DNA from: Lingula anatina
Lineage: Eukaryota; Brachiopoda; Lingulata; Lingulida; Lingulidae
Direction of reading: 5' to 3'
Length of the DNA stretch: 64,000 nucleotides
Assembly (NCBI RefSeq): GCF_001039355.2
Contig: NW_019775578.1
Coordinates: 43,170 to 107,169, forward strand
Part shown: positions 46,401 through 60,713 of the stretch, in pieces
How the letters are laid out: each line of letters starts with the position of its first letter
Position numbering within the stretch: position 1 is the first letter of the stretch
Notes under the pieces: model-generated
Databases searched by the model: none
What the model was told of the DNA's origin: nothing
The model's input: only the letters and a program-made list of their open reading frames with translations
Program-made: the position numbers and the translations under genes

Positions 46401-49400
46401 ACATGTTCTTGATGTCGCTGAACCATGTGACTTTGTGCCCGTCGATACGACTCAAGAACCAATATTCCCCCCTGAATTAAAAGTAAGCGTAACAATGTTT
46501 ATTCTGAGAAATATTGAATTTACATTTCGTCGGTCATGTCCAGTCAATTTAACCCCGTGTCGTGTTACGGTGTGCAAAATAAAATGTTGCACAATTGGAC
46601 CATTTTGCCTTTTTGTTTTTACTTTTACAGATTTCGAATGGGTTTGGGACAAAATTTCTAACGTTCAAGAGTGAGAGGGTTACCTGGTTACGGCCTGTGT
46701 TCTTGAAGGATCTTCTGGAACTGAAATCCAAATATCCCAATGCTAGGATTGTTATTGGAAACACAGCTGTTGGTAGGATAAAAAAGATACTATTCCATCC
46801 TAATATCACATATCTTGTTACATTTTGTATTTTGTAAAGAGATTCGTCAAAGTTTAAGAGGGTTGTATTTTAATGTATTCCAGTAAGTTCCATGATAGGG
46901 ACTCGATAAACTCGTTATAAACTCGTTATGTATTGACAATACCTATGACCTTCTGTATATGTGGACAAAGAGGAAAAACGTAGATGGTGTTGAAGGATTT
47001 GTCATCAAATGTTCTGCTTTGTCTTTTACTCGTGTCTGTTACAATGTGCCTTTGTGAAGGACGTAATTTGTTGTACTTTCTACCAGACTTCGTGACGTAA
47101 ATTGTATGCAAAAGCTCTCGCTGGATCTTTTTTGTTTTACTATTAAATAAAACCAACTTTTTCTACCCGGAAGAAAACCCTTCGTCCTCACACAGCTTGT
47201 AACTCTGCGAAGTGGCTTCTGCTAAACTCACGTGGCTCACAGATGATCTGTCTCGACTCATGTCTTGTAAAATGTCATATGATTTGGAAGGGTTTTCCAA
47301 AACCGTGCACATGAAAATCCTATTATTTTAAAAGATCGGAGCATTGAAGTATCTTGATCACCTTTAAAGGGACTTATCGGAGATTTGCTCAGATTGCATA
47401 ACATGGTCACAGCGCAGAAATGTGTACACAATTTGGCTGGAAATATATCTTGCTTTCTAGCATTTTTGCATTCCAAACAGTTGTTGGTTTATGGATATTG
47501 TTCTATTAACCCAGGGTTGGATACAAAATACAGAAAAGCACATGCCCAAGTGATGATTGCTGCAACACACGTGCCAGAATTACATGAAGTCGCAGTGGGT
47601 GACACCGGGATCCATATTGGTGGCGCAGTTACCCTTGCGAGATTTGGCGAGATTTTAACTGAAGCCATCAAGGATACAACAGGTAGACAAAACATGATGA
47701 GATACAGTGTTTTTCACTAATACAATAGTTTATGAAACCTTTCATTCAGCTCCGAAGTGTTTGAAATTCTACTTCGAAGAAATGGTCAACGTGAATCTGC
47801 CTTAGGACTAAATGTAACACAGAAGAATTTTATGAATAAAAAATGACATCATATATTAGGCTTTTATACCGTTTTATGACCTGTATAAAAACACTGGCTC
47901 GGGTATATTATTTTCAACTTCATTTTGGAAGTATTGTAATCGAAACCAATGTCTTTGCAGAATACAAATACAAGACCTTGGTAGCCATGCGGGGAATTAT
48001 TAATGGGATTGCAGGACATCAAATTCGTAATGTAGCCGTGCGTCTCTCAAATGTTTGTTTTTCGATTTATATTGTATAACATACACATGAATTTTTTAGA
48101 AAAAACTGCCGTAAACGATAACAGATAAGCCACATTACCCAGGAAAAAACAATACTATGTATTGCAAGAACACCCGCAACAAGATGTGCCTCTTTCGACA
48201 TAATTACCAGTAAGAGATACGTTAGCCAACAACCTGCCTATTTCATATATACAAACCAATGTTACACTTGAAAACCAATTTGATTTCAGTCTTTGGCTGG
48301 AAATATTTTGTGGAAACATCACCATTCCGACCTCGTTCCTCTCTTGATGGCTACAGGATCCACGATAACCCTGATATCGCAAGGTACATGGATTTCAATC
48401 TCTCCCCGTACCAACGGACGCAAGAACCTTATGGGTTCATGCTAAGGACGATAACTATCTTCTTGCTCGGCAACATTTTCAGTTATGGTATATGTATATT
48501 GACCACTATTGACATAAGAACTGTCATTTTGAACAGAATCTTTTTATGCTTTTAGTGAACGCCAACAATTTAAAATTATTGATGAGTTCTGTTTTTTTTT
48601 ATAGCTACGTAGTGCTTTAAGGATATTGTTACCCTTCGCCAAAATCTCCTTATTTACTGCCTTACATACATTATTTTGGATAACAGATAAATCTTCTATC
48701 CTGAAGAACTTGCTTCTGTGTTTGACCACAATGTATGTTTTCCAATGCATATTTTTATGTACATCATTAAATTTTGATTTTTAGAGGGTGGCCAGAGAAA
48801 TGCCTTTTTGGACAACACTTTTTACACCAGGTGCGGAAATTGGAATATTAAACCGGATGAGATTGTATTGTCTATTTTCATCCCTTTTTCCAAAAAGGTC
48901 AGCTATATTTTTGCCTTTTCAAGGTATAAAGATATAATTTGATTGTTTTTCCTAGTTTGCAGTTTGCAATAATGTAACATGATACACAAGGGGGTGTTTT
49001 TCCTAGTTTGCGTTAAAATAAACATGATGCATTGAAAAGCTTCACCATTTCACATTGTCAGTGAGAACATTGTTTCTAATGATGCCATACTGTGACTTAC
49101 GTGAATGTCGGAGGTGGACATTTTTAAGATCAAATTAAAATATGATTAAGATTTTTCCAGAATGAATTTGTGTTCGGATACAAGCAGGCACAGCGCAGAG
49201 AAAATGCAGCAGCAATAATGAACGCTGGGATGAGAGTCCTGTTTGAAGATGATACCAATGTTATTAAAGAAATGCAAATTGCCTTTGGTGGCATGTCTGA
49301 AACATCTTCCTTGGCCCTAAGAACAGCTAGGAGAAGTGTTGGAAGGTACTGACATGGTTTCTTAACTAAGGCCTACATATCAAAAACTAGGAGTAGATAC

Positions 49401-52400
49401 GGGAGAGACCAATAGTAGCTTTTCCGTAAACGTATTTCACATTTTGTGTTTTTGGGATGTTGGGTAGTTTTAGTTACTTAGCAATTTAATGTTAGGCTAC
49501 TCTTTCATGTATAAAATAAACAGGTGAAAACATGTATGTTAGACGGTTTGCTTTTCATTACAAATGGCAAAATGTATATTATGACCAAGGCTTTACATTT
49601 TCCGATAATTTTCAGGTATCCCGTTTTTGACGTTGAGGTGAAAACGTCAGCATTTTTTCAAGAAGATTTTTCTTCTAATCATCTGTTTTGCATAGACCTA
49701 TTTGAATCGCGACCGACCTTTGTTTAATCTATATCATTCTTGCTGTCTAGTTATAACATTATTTTTGCTAATTTGCCCTTTCTTGTGTCAGATTAACTGC
49801 GAACTAAATTGTGTTAGAATAACCTGTAACATTTTTCAGAAAATGGGAAGATCGGCTGACATCAGATGTAGTCCAATGGCTGGTGGAAGACTTCCCATCA
49901 CCACCAGAGGACATTGGCGGTCAGATGGCCTACAAGAGAGCACTGGCTTGCAGTTTCTTTTTTAAGTTTTTCCACAGAGTGCAATTAGAATTGTGCAGAG
50001 GGGTACATTCACAATTTCTTACCTACATGCACAAATTCGTATCTGACCAAAATTTCTACTTTAAAAAGAAATCTAGTAAAAGTATGTGCTACGCAGTTAG
50101 TTAGGTAAAACATCATTTGCATTTTTTATATTCTGTTTGTTCCAATATTAAAACAGACATAAAAACAAAGTGAACTTAAAAAAAAAAAAACATCTTGAAA
50201 ATAAATTACTGTTCAACGGATCTACAGTGTACGTAGCACACATGTTTTTCATGACTCAATAAACATAAAGATTTTGAAAGCTATTCAACATTTCAGCCTG
50301 GGATGGAAGGTGCAACAGTTTCATCCCGGCACACACTGGCACTTCCCAGTCTGCCACGTAGTATCAGCCGAGGTACACAGGTGTTTGAGGAAGTCCCTCC
50401 TGACCAGCCAAAACATGACGCCGTTGGACGCCCACTGCAGCACAGTGCAAGCTTGCAACACGCCACCGGAGAGGCTCAGTATTGTGACGACATGTCACTG
50501 GTTGACGGTATGTTTTGAAGCTTTCGGTTGTTTACCAACGTTTTTCTTTCAGAATGTGAAGAATATTTTAATTATTTTAACTAAACTGGGGTCAACACTA
50601 CGTTTTATTTCGACCCCAGGTCAGGTCATTTACCGGTGCAAGGTATCTATCTATCTATCTCTGTTTCACATTTGAGTAGGTGAGTTGCACTTGGCATTAG
50701 TGACAAGCACCAGAGCCCACGCCAAGATCCTCTCCATTGACACTAGTGAAGCCCTTGCTTTGCCTGGAGTAGAGGCATTCTTTGGCCACGAGGATGTACC
50801 AGGTTCCAATATCAGGATGGTTCTGAGATATGGGGAGGAGATATTTGCGTCAGAGGAGGTAGGGTCTACTGTATTGGTTTACTTGTACATGTATCCAGTA
50901 ACTTGCTGAAATGGAATGGGGTACATGTACATGTATTTTACAAAAGGCTGTCGTTTTTTTTCTTTATATTTATTTGTATTGCCGAAATTGCAGTAAGACA
51001 ATAATGTAATGTCGACTGTGGTTTAAGGGCGCAAATTGTTGTCATCAATGAAAGTAAAAACCACCATTGCAATGATTTATAGAATCAAGGAGGGGCTTGA
51101 AAGGGGGGTTAATTTAATATCTCTCCAGATATTTAATTGTTCAAAATCACAGGAATTAGTTTCTTCTCTGATTAGTTCGCCTCCCATCTTAAAATTTGTT
51201 CCCTACGCTCCTGTTCATATTTATTGTAGGTGACATGCTATGGGCAGGTGATAGGTGCCATAGTGGCTGACACCAAGACGCATGCGCAGAGTGCAGCGAA
51301 GGCCGTAAAAATTGAGTACGAAGACCTTCCAACAGTGTTCACAATAGTGGTAAGATATTATGGAAGTAATTAATAGTTTTTTTGGTAATAAAAGTTGCTT
51401 TGGATTTTGGAGTAGGAACGTAAACAGAGTGAAAACAAGTGTACTTCTTGAACTTCAGTTACGTTTTTTTTCGTCAATTAGCATAACCCTTAGCAAAATG
51501 AAAAAAGTGGAGCAATATTAGCAAAATTGCTGCAAACTAAAAGTTTGCGGCAACGAGTTTGCATGAGTTTGCAAGAAAAAAGTATTGCAGCAAATTTACT
51601 GCAAATCGTCAAGAAGGAATTATTTGCAGTTTGCAGCAATATTGCCTCAAATTTGCTGCAAAATTTGCAGCATGTCTGATATTTTGCTAAGGGAAGTTAA
51701 GTTCTGTAATTAGGTATTAAAAATTAACAGACGGCCAATTTATAGGAAGCAATTGCCAAAGAATCTTACTACCCACACGAAACGAAGGCTCTCATCAAGT
51801 CAGGTGATATAGAACGTGGCTTTGAGCAGGCTGACCACATCTTAGAGGGGGAGATCAAAGGAGGGGGGCAGGAACATTTCTATCTGGAGACGAATGGGGC
51901 TAGAGCCGTACCTAGAGGAGAAGATGGAGAAATTGAAATATTTTGTAGTACGCAGTCTCCGTCGACTGCTCAGGTAATGTTACAACGCACCTCTCAATAC
52001 TTTATTGTGATGTGTACTTATTAACAGGATTGCACTTTTTCGATTTAAGCCCAATTGGACTACAGTTACGATTTGTTGTCATAGGGCACATCTTTATCTA
52101 CTGTCTCGAAAACGGTAGAGTTGATGTTAAATTTATTTTGTCAATATTTCTCTTTTAACTGATTTTTTAAAAATCCTATATCTACAGGTACTTTAAACAG
52201 GCGTTCTTTTTCTTACATTTCTTGGCAGGCTAATGTTGCTAGAGCCCTTGGCTTATCGATGAACAGAGTGTCTATCAGGACAAAAAGGATAGGTAAATAT
52301 CCACCTTTTAAGACGTGTAAATCCTCCGACTGAAAAAAAAATATAAAGTTCCAATTGGATAGAGCAGTAAATCTTTACCGGCATTCAACAATTACATGTA

Positions 52401-55400
52401 AGTTTTATATTCTTCTGAGCAGACATATCTGTTCATATCATACACTTATATATACAATGGTATGGTGTTACGTGTTTGTTACGTGTACATATAGCCTCTA
52501 TTCTTTTATGTGACTTTATGAACCTTGCTTCATTTTTTACACTTTGTGCGGCAATAATAGATTTTGGCATTTGTACTCTACAGGTGGTGGTTTTGGAGGA
52601 AAAGTAATTCGTTATGTGACTCTGATACCAGTAGCTATCGCTGCTTTCAAGTGAGTGGAACCCGCCATTTTAGTAAAAAAATGTGTTGTTATTTAGCAAT
52701 TTATATACGTTTATAAATATAGAGACGAGCGTTTACCATATTTTGAAGATATATGTTTTGAATCTATATGTATTATGAACAAAAGAAAACATCCAGAAAG
52801 CTAAGAAGTCAGTACATGGATAACAGGACTACGCCGAATATTTCCATGCCACGGCCATGTGCAAGCCTGTCAAACATAAGTTCATTTTTTAAAGAGATGC
52901 GGTCGGCGCGTTAGCTTAACCTAGACGAAAATGATTCAGACAAATATAACAAAGCTGACTGACACTTGTTAAATCCTTTTTCAAATGGGTTGGGGCTTTA
53001 TTTTATTTGAATCAACTGGACGTTAGTAATTTTCGTGATGGCTGTCATAGAGCGCCAACAATAATGCATATAAATTGTCACTTAAACATCGATACTACTT
53101 TTTCTTTTTTTAACAGTTATGGGGCCGTCTTAACCACACATTTATCTGTATGTTAAGTTGTTTACATTTTATTGCATGTCATACGGCTTAAAATAAGTTT
53201 ACGCCTGACAGTTTGACAGTGCAAGATCCCAAACAAATATACATATACGTGCATAAAATGTTGATGTGCTAAACGTTCTTCTCAACGTATATATGATTTT
53301 GTATCCGATGTTGCCGCTTCACCAGTAGGCTTTAATTCGGATTCAAAGTTTGTTAAAATGATAAATGGCATAACCAATTATCCCATACAGTCTTCGCAGA
53401 TGTTTTAGTTGGCAATGAAATATAATGAAATAGAGAAGACACTATGCAAACCGACGCTATGCAGTGTTATGTCATGTCATCATGTGGCATATGCTGTTTT
53501 ACACAGGTTGAACCGACCGGTCCGAGGTATGTTGGACAGAGACGAAGATATGCTGATATCAGGGGGACGACATCCTTTCCTTGGAAAGTACAAGGTACAT
53601 GTATGCTGCCATTTGGTTAGAATCTACCTCAGCTGCTAGCTGAATCCACTGTCATTTTGGAAGGACTTCTTTTAAGTTTCAAATATTTAAATTGGATACC
53701 CATTGACCTACATGCATAGATGATATTTTCTGTGTCAAAATAAAGAAGATATCCTTTCTTGTATACCTTGGTGTGCATCAGACAATGTTGTTGATTTTTT
53801 AGTGTTTTGAAGAGTTTCAGGCGTATTTAAGCAACTCAGATATTTAGCTTGTGTTTGTGTGTAACAACTGTTGTGATTCATTTCAAAAATAAGTGAAACT
53901 GATACAAGCAAGGATTGTTTTATCTTGTGTTCAATTGCTCATGAAACGAAATGCTCGTTTTAGGTTGGCATTGACAGCGTTGGTCGTTTCAAAGGCTTGG
54001 AGGCCACAGTTTTCTTGAATGCCGGAAATACTTCTGATTTATCACCGGATGTGAGTTCAAAACCCTAATTGCTTTCTATATTGGTTGCAATATACTGATC
54101 AAAAAGGAACTTATATACATGGAAATGACTATAAAATAAGTGTGCGACGTCTGTATACACAATGTAATATATTTTGACACTTTAATTTCTGTACGTTTTT
54201 ATGCTACAGGTAATAAGTGAATCATTATGCAGTTTTGACAACTGTTACCATATTCCAAACATTGTACTAACTGGTATCCTGTGTAAGACCAACCTGCCCT
54301 CAAACACGGCATTCAGGGGGTATGGTGCCCCTCAGTCAATGTTGGTCATGGAGAATATAATTGAAGATGTCTCCGTCAGTTTGAATATCCCCTCACATAG
54401 GGTATGTATGACATGTAACAAAGATATGTTTTGAAAATAAGATGTGTTAAAACAGGAACCTATCATAGGTCACATGAAAAACTGTATACAGCAGAGAGTT
54501 TGCAGGAAGACATGGCTTACCTTGTGCTCTATTCACATCCAGTTTTATCACTTTTATCACACAGTTTTAACCTGGTTATTTGTGTTATACATTTATGCTT
54601 CACTTATTCACATTACGACACCGTAAAATGTTTATTGTAACTGGTACAAGCCATAAACTCTGCTTTTGACAAACCCAGTACGTACGTACAACTATAATAA
54701 TATTCATCCTATAACCTTAATATATTACGCAATATATTGTTTTCATTTGTTGAAGGTCCGTGAGATTAACATGTACAAGGAAAATGACCTAACGCCAAAT
54801 GGTAATCGGTTGATAAACTGTACTGCAGACCGTTGCTGGAATGAAGTCATCAAGCAGAGTGGATTTTGTCATAAAAAAGAAGACATTGCCAAATTTAACA
54901 GGTAATATTGGCATTAAAAATAGCAGAATCGCCTTTAAAGCTACTTAACAATAGGCATAGCTGTCGAGTGATAATCAAAGGGTTCGACAGAGCACTAGGA
55001 GAAATCAGTGTGAACTTTTGTTGAGAAGATATAAAGTTGAAATGCTTAGCAAATATATGCTCCATTTTTACAGAGAAAGCCTTTATAAACGTTGCCACAG
55101 TGTCTTTTGTTATATTTTACCTGTGCATTTGATCAATTATGAGATAAGTTGCAGATTTACTTGAAGAGCATTCTAAGTCAATTGACACACAACTATATAT
55201 CTTCGGAGTTGCGAATAGATTTAAATTTAGTAGCTTTTATTACAACTGCCCTAAAATTGGTAGATATGGATAGGGCCTACCTCTATACAGTCAGCATTTC
55301 CTCCAGTCGCTGAAACGGACTGAAAAACTATCGACATGCATGCATTGTATTATGTTGGAACTACATGTTAACCTTATTGCGTCAGTTTCGTAACACTAAA

Positions 55401-58400
55401 TTAAAAAGATATCTTTTGCCTTATCTAGTTGACTTGAAATGATATCAAAAAGCATCTGCCTGTAATTTTCTTCCAAGACTGTCCAATATTACAGAAGAAT
55501 TAACTTTAATTAAAATCAATAACTCAACACAGTAAACATTTCAAGGTTAACTCTGCTTTCAGAGTCAACCGATGGAAGAAGCGAGGTGTTAGTTTGATTC
55601 CAACCAAGTTTCCGATTTCTTTCTGTAGTGGGCGTTATCTAGAACAGGTACATGAATCTATAAAATGCCCCCTTACAGAGGTATATCATTGCACTGGTAC
55701 TTGTCCCTCAAATAAAAAGGTACCATACTGTGTTTAATTGAATTCTTATATATTCTTAATATGCGCATTATCTGTCACGTTAAGCAGTCCTTTTTACGTA
55801 TTTTCCACTGTTTGTTGGTTTATTTTGTGTTTACAACTAATTATTAATTCAATACTAAACAGAATATTCAAATTAGATGCCCTTTTCGGTTATTGTGTCT
55901 ATAAATATATATTGTACTTCAACTGACTAGTATAGGCATTGTCTTACAACCTATCTCGTTTTGTCTGATTACTAGGGGGCAGCACTTGTTCATGTGTACC
56001 AAGAGGACGGTTCAGTTCTGATAACACATGGTGGCGTAGAGATGGGGCAAGGATTGCACACTAAGATGATACAGGTAGACGATAAATAAGTTGCAGGCTA
56101 CCGATAAATGTGCCATGATTGCATGCTTTGGCTTTGTTTTTTTTTTAATAAACAGGAAAGGTCCATCGGCTGTAAGGCAGTGTACTGGGTATTTGGGCAA
56201 TTTAGAGTGTAGTAAGCTTGGTGCCATCACATTGATAGACTGATAATGATGAGATTAGTGACACTAGTTTTACTTAAAAGTTTTTGGGCTTGACTAATAT
56301 CGATTTAAATTTATAGTCGCATTCGCTAGATTGTTCTATGAGTGTTAAACAAAGAATCTGTCCGGAATAAATGTAGTTGTCATGCCTTAAAGTGACTATG
56401 ACCACTGAGACAAAGACCATTGTTAAGACTATTTTCTCCTTATGTTAATTTAAAAGAAGGGAAAAGCTGCCTTCTAGATTCTTTGTGAAAAGCAACTCTT
56501 TTAAAGACAAAGCAATGAATTTTCTGTAGGACATATCCCTTTAAACGCCCCACCCCCAGAGGTATATATTTTCAGCATCAAACGTACGTCGATTGGTGGT
56601 ACGGTAGAGTTTGGGGTAAGCATTGTGCTTCAGTGGATCTCTATCCGTACTCCGTAGTGCTTTTTTTGGGGAGGAGAGCAGAAGGGAAACCCCCATTATA
56701 TTTTGGATCCACTTCTATTCATGTAATTATCGACACATCAATGTATTATCCTTCAAGGTTGCCAGCCGAGCATTACAGGTCCCAGTCCACAAATTCCACA
56801 TCAATGAAACCACCACCAGTACCGTTCCTAACACCACTGCCACAGCTGCCAGCACAGGATCAGATCTTAACGGCATGGCTGTTTTGGTGAGTTGAAACTA
56901 TATGGCCGTGTACATCTATAGGCTGAGGAAAGTGCTTGAGGACAGTTTGTGAAGGCCTACAGGTACAAGGCATGCAAGCGCGGTCTTTGTACCAACTGTG
57001 ACAATAGACATCGTTTAAGGGAAAAACAGGGAAGACTGATGATTACCCTTTTTAACTTTAAGATCAAAATTAATGTTTTCCCCTAAAATTTTGATTGGGT
57101 TAGTGACATCAACTAAGAAATGTTTATTATTTGTCTTATTGTAAAGAAAGGAAAAATTAAAACATGAATTCAGACAATCATGATCAAGTCATCCAGTAAG
57201 TCGTTTCCAGAAACCAGTACAAATTAATGTGTGAACGATTGCGTTGAACTTAGATGAGCTTTTTTTATTGGTATTCAAACAATCATTGATACGAAGGGTA
57301 CTGGGTAAATTGTCAAAAAGAAAGCGGTTATGCTCCCTTTAAACAGTGAAAAAAAAGTACACACACCTACCTCTATACCGAATCTTCTACAGAATGCATG
57401 TAAGACGATAAGACACCGACTTGAGCCGTATATAGCCGGTAATCCCGATGGATCATGGGAAGACTGGGTAAGTGGCATATGCCTGTGTATGATTATAATT
57501 AGTATATTAACGGAAATGAAAACTTATAAAAATGAATTTGATCAATACACAATAATAATAATAAATAAATAATAATTTTATTTACGTCTTACGTTTTAAA
57601 ATAAAATTTACCCTACTAAAGATTATGAGAGACTAAAACCTGTGATAGTACAGTTAAAATTCATAAAAGTTCTTTTAAATAAATTACCTGTCAAAAAAAC
57701 AACTACGTTCAAGTCTCGTGTACATTTTTGTCAAATTTGTTACCTCTGTGAGACGGTAGATATAATGTTGTGAATGGACGATCATTTTGTAATTAACACA
57801 CTAAAAATAAACATTATTTTCTATGAAAAAGGTCTCGATACATAAAAATGAATGTTATCTGTCGTAATTGCAGGTTAAAGCTGCCTATATGGACAGAATC
57901 AGCCTGTCTGCAACAGGTTACTACAAGTAAGTTACGTCTTCAAATGTATGTTCTAACACACTGGGCTGAATCGGTAATGGTTATAAAAACACGAATTGGC
58001 CCAAACCTTCAATCAATCTGCTAACTTAAATGCAAGTTTGTGTTAAAATGCTTATGTTATGTTATGTTATTGCATCGATTCCAAACTTAAGAGGCAATAT
58101 TTTGTTTATAACCTACATGTACGTGTAGGTGAACAATGTATTTCAACTTAAAATTTTTTTTAGTGTTTCTCTATTATAAACCGTTTCTTAAAACCTTCGG
58201 AATCAGGTGGACCCCCTCTCGCCCTAATGAAAATTGAATAAAAATGTAGAAAGAAAGACTATGCAAACAAAAGCACTACACAAGCACAATGAAATGAAAT
58301 TTTGATTTTTTATCAGACCACGCTTTGCAATCCAAACCAGGCGGTTGACATTTGTTCTTCACCATTGAAGCTTTCTGTCTTCTGAAAGTTTGGCTTCCAC

Positions 58401-58993
58401 TAGTGAAATTGCGTTGCTTCCTTGTTATATTCAGGGTTCCAGATACCTGGGACGATAGCTGTGTACCTGTTGAAGGAGAGCAAACCACGCAGAGGTATTA
58501 CACATACGGCGCTGCTTGTTCCGTTGTTGAAATAGATTGCCTTACCGGAGACCATGTGGTAATGTGTTATAATTTATACTCACTGTTTTAATGACAATGT
58601 CGTTTATGTGTTTATTATTTTTAATAAAAAATAGGTACACTTCTTCCTGACTTCCGTTAAAAATGTTAACATATTAATAAAAGAGATCTTCTTTTCTGTT
58701 ACAGCTAATGATCGTCATTAAACGTACTTTGGCCATAATTCTAAAAGTATGAAATGTTCATTTTCATTATAGTTTATTATTCAGTCTGTAGTATTTATTT
58801 ACCCATTGTTATACAATTGCGTAGGCGTCCAGCCTAAAGTCAAAGAAGAGTAAATATATATACTGACGTTCTACAAATATCTCTTTATAACATCTAAGGT
58901 GTTGCGAACAGATATCGTTATGGATGTTGGAAGAAGTTTGAATCCAGCCATTGATATTGGACAGATAGAGGGAGCCTTTGCGCAGGTGATATA

Positions 58994-59024
<31 letters not shown>

Positions 59025-60713
59025 TAATAATAAAAGAAGAAAGTTAATATAATTCCTCAAAACTATTGCATTGGCTCCTATGAGGTTTGGAATTGTTTTT
59101 TATTCATTGGGCAAATGTTTTGGAGAGTGCTCTGTTTTTCACATAAGGATAACTTAATAGCAAACCATCAGCTCTTTTAAAAAGCAACAGCGTTTAGAAT
59201 TATTGTAGAATTCACTCCCTTGATACCTCATTAAGCCGCACTAAGATGGTAGAACAAAGTCTATGAATAATGTTTAAAAAATGTTGGTTTATGGATGCTT
59301 GTAAAACTCCCAACCATTATAGGCCTATCATTTCATTTTTATGAGAGGATGCATTTGCTTTTAGGGCTATGGGCTATTCACCATTGAACAACTGAGATAC
59401 TCTTCTGAGGGAAGACTGATAACTAATGGTCCAAACACATACAAGATCCCTGGTTATGGAGACATCCCTGTCGAATTCAATGTGTCTTTACTGAAAGGTG
59501 CTTCCAATCCTAAAGCGGTATATTCTTCCAAAGTAAGGATACGCCGGATCATAAGAATTATTCAACAATAAGTCATTTTGGATATTAAATTAAGTTGCCT
59601 TTATAATATGATTCTGTAACCCCTAATAATTTATTCTTAAACTGCAGCAAAAAACTTGTTAAGTTTGGCTGTCTATATATGTAGTGGTGAAGAGCGCCAA
59701 CGGAATACTTTGAGAAAATAACTCTACTGTAATTTTGAATGCTTATAATTTAACGTAGCTAACGAAGAGTTATATTTATTATTTGATTTTGCAATTTGTT
59801 TATTGTGTAGAAAGAATAAAAATTACGTTATTGTAATACGGTAAGCTGATTATGACTTCTCTAGTGAAGACCAAAAGTGTGTTTTCTTAACATTATCTGG
59901 CCTTCCAGGTATTAATATAAATTTGATATTATTTACATGTTAGAAAAAGTACCTTTGAGTAGAATTTAAATAAACGTCCGGCCCTTGTTGTTGACAGGGT
60001 ATAGGTGAACCTCCTTTGTTCCTGGCGTCCTCAGTGTTTTTTGCCATCAAGGATGCCACTTCATCTGCAAGAGCCGAGTCTGGTTTGAAAGGGAGGTTCC
60101 GAATGGACAGTCCAGCCACAGCTGAGAGGATCAGGATGGCATGTGAGGACCAGTTTACACGCCAGGTAAACATGCATTGAGAAAGGTTGCTTATGTATTG
60201 GCAACGAAAACCGTTGTTCTTAGGCAATGTACTCGCGTTGATAAATGCTACATTTTATTTTGATAACTGATTTATATGTGGAGGTCAAGACATGAGTAAT
60301 ACTTAAGTCTCTATTTTTTTCTAAATCTATTACTAGCCTTATTCTAGTTTGCGGGGTCTCCCTCTCCTAGACTTCAGCCGGCCAAACTTTAACTATGTAA
60401 AATAAGGCTGCTACATAGTATTACCTGCTGTCTCTAAGGTTATCTGAAACGTTCCAAGGCAGGTAGTTTTGAAAGTGTCTTGCTCTAAGTAGCAGAAAAA
60501 AAAAATAATAAAAAGTTGCCTACAAAATGGAAAATTTCACATGTTTTATACACGACACTCTTTTCAAGTTCCTTTATGCGATTCAGAACCAGAATATTTC
60601 ATTTCAACCAACTGGCACTGGTAGATACTGACTTAAACCATCCCCCCTTCGCTTTGTTATAGTGCTCACCAAACAGCCATCATACCTTGAGGCCAAAGTT
60701 TATAGATGTGTAA
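43463..60713 (+). CDS. Xanthine dehydrogenase/aldehyde oxidase-family gene, copy 2, intact, aldehyde-oxidase-like
   Basis: Exons: 43463-43504, 44606-44663, 44902-44998, 45096-45204, 45851-45977, 46283-46482, 46631-46772, 47515-47682, 47961-48037, 48290-48383, 48785-48897, 49161-49345, 49840-50002, 50297-50507, 50680-50858, 51230-51349, 51746-51973, 52229-52292, 52584-52650, 53507-53594, 53964-54050, 54210-54401, 54756-54901, 55563-55647, 55976-56074, 56758-56886, 57393-57467, 57874-57926, 58435-58558, 58899-58985, 59365-59532, 59998-60165, 60663-60713. Total 1331 residues (human XDH 1333). N-terminal 2Fe-2S motifs ([17 protein letters not shown]), FAD domain and Mo domain are complete. Pocket residues by bovine XDH number: Glu802 is Val (V800, GGKVIR), Arg880 is Glu (E877), Phe914 is Tyr (FRGY), Phe1009 is Phe, catalytic Glu1261 is kept (GEPP). 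The NAD motif FFxGYR is absent. An oxygen-using aldehyde/heterocycle oxidase is likelier than purine dehydrogenase; the substrate is unknown. Confidence 0.92.
43889..44508. other. 0.62-kb insert in copy 2 intron 1 with a tRNA-like stretch
   Basis: Absent from copy 1, whose intron runs straight from ATAAACTA to the homologous TTAAATAAA. On the minus strand, about 44320-44222, GGGCTTCAATCCCGTGCC resembles a box B/T-arm, hinting at a decayed tRNA-derived SINE; box A is unclear. No coding sequence. Confidence 0.4.
44664..44901 (+). other. U12-type intron 2 of oxidase copy 2
   Basis: Donor GTATCCTTTT, branch-like ATCCTTTAC at 44881-44889, terminal AG 13 nt after the branch A. Includes the MITE remnant ATCGGTCTACGTGGACCGAT also seen in copy 1. 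Confidence 0.8.
44999..45095 (+). other. U12-type intron 3 of oxidase copy 2 with a non-AG end
   Basis: 97 bp. Donor GTATCCTTAC, branch TTCCCTAAC at 45077-45085, and no AG before the conserved HYASNACL. Same arrangement as copy 1. Confidence 0.75.
45335..45671. mobile_element. TTAA-flanked inverted-repeat element, family member B
   Basis: TTAA flanks both ends (45331-45334, 45672-45675). The interior is similar throughout to 10753-11112 in gamma-SNAP (CTTACCAGTGGTTAATGAAT, CAAAGTTAGTCCCTG). Copy 1 has the empty site near 24650 (CTTTTTGAAATATC). Confidence 0.8.
51487..51693. mobile_element. TTTGC-rich MITE in copy 2 intron 16 (pre-duplication)
   Basis: Ends CCCTTAGCAAAAT and ATTTTGCTAAGGG are perfect inverted repeats. 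It is orthologous to 33072-33239 and slightly longer. Confidence 0.75.
58990..59034. repeat. (ATA)n microsatellite after exon 30, copy 2
   Basis: Counterpart of 39577-39614, starting a few bases after the exon 30 donor. Confidence 0.95.

Noticed and set aside
53409-53639. Open frame spanning oxidase copy 2 exon 20 with its own ATG
   Set aside because: The coding part (53507-53594) is exon 20; the rest is intron read through.
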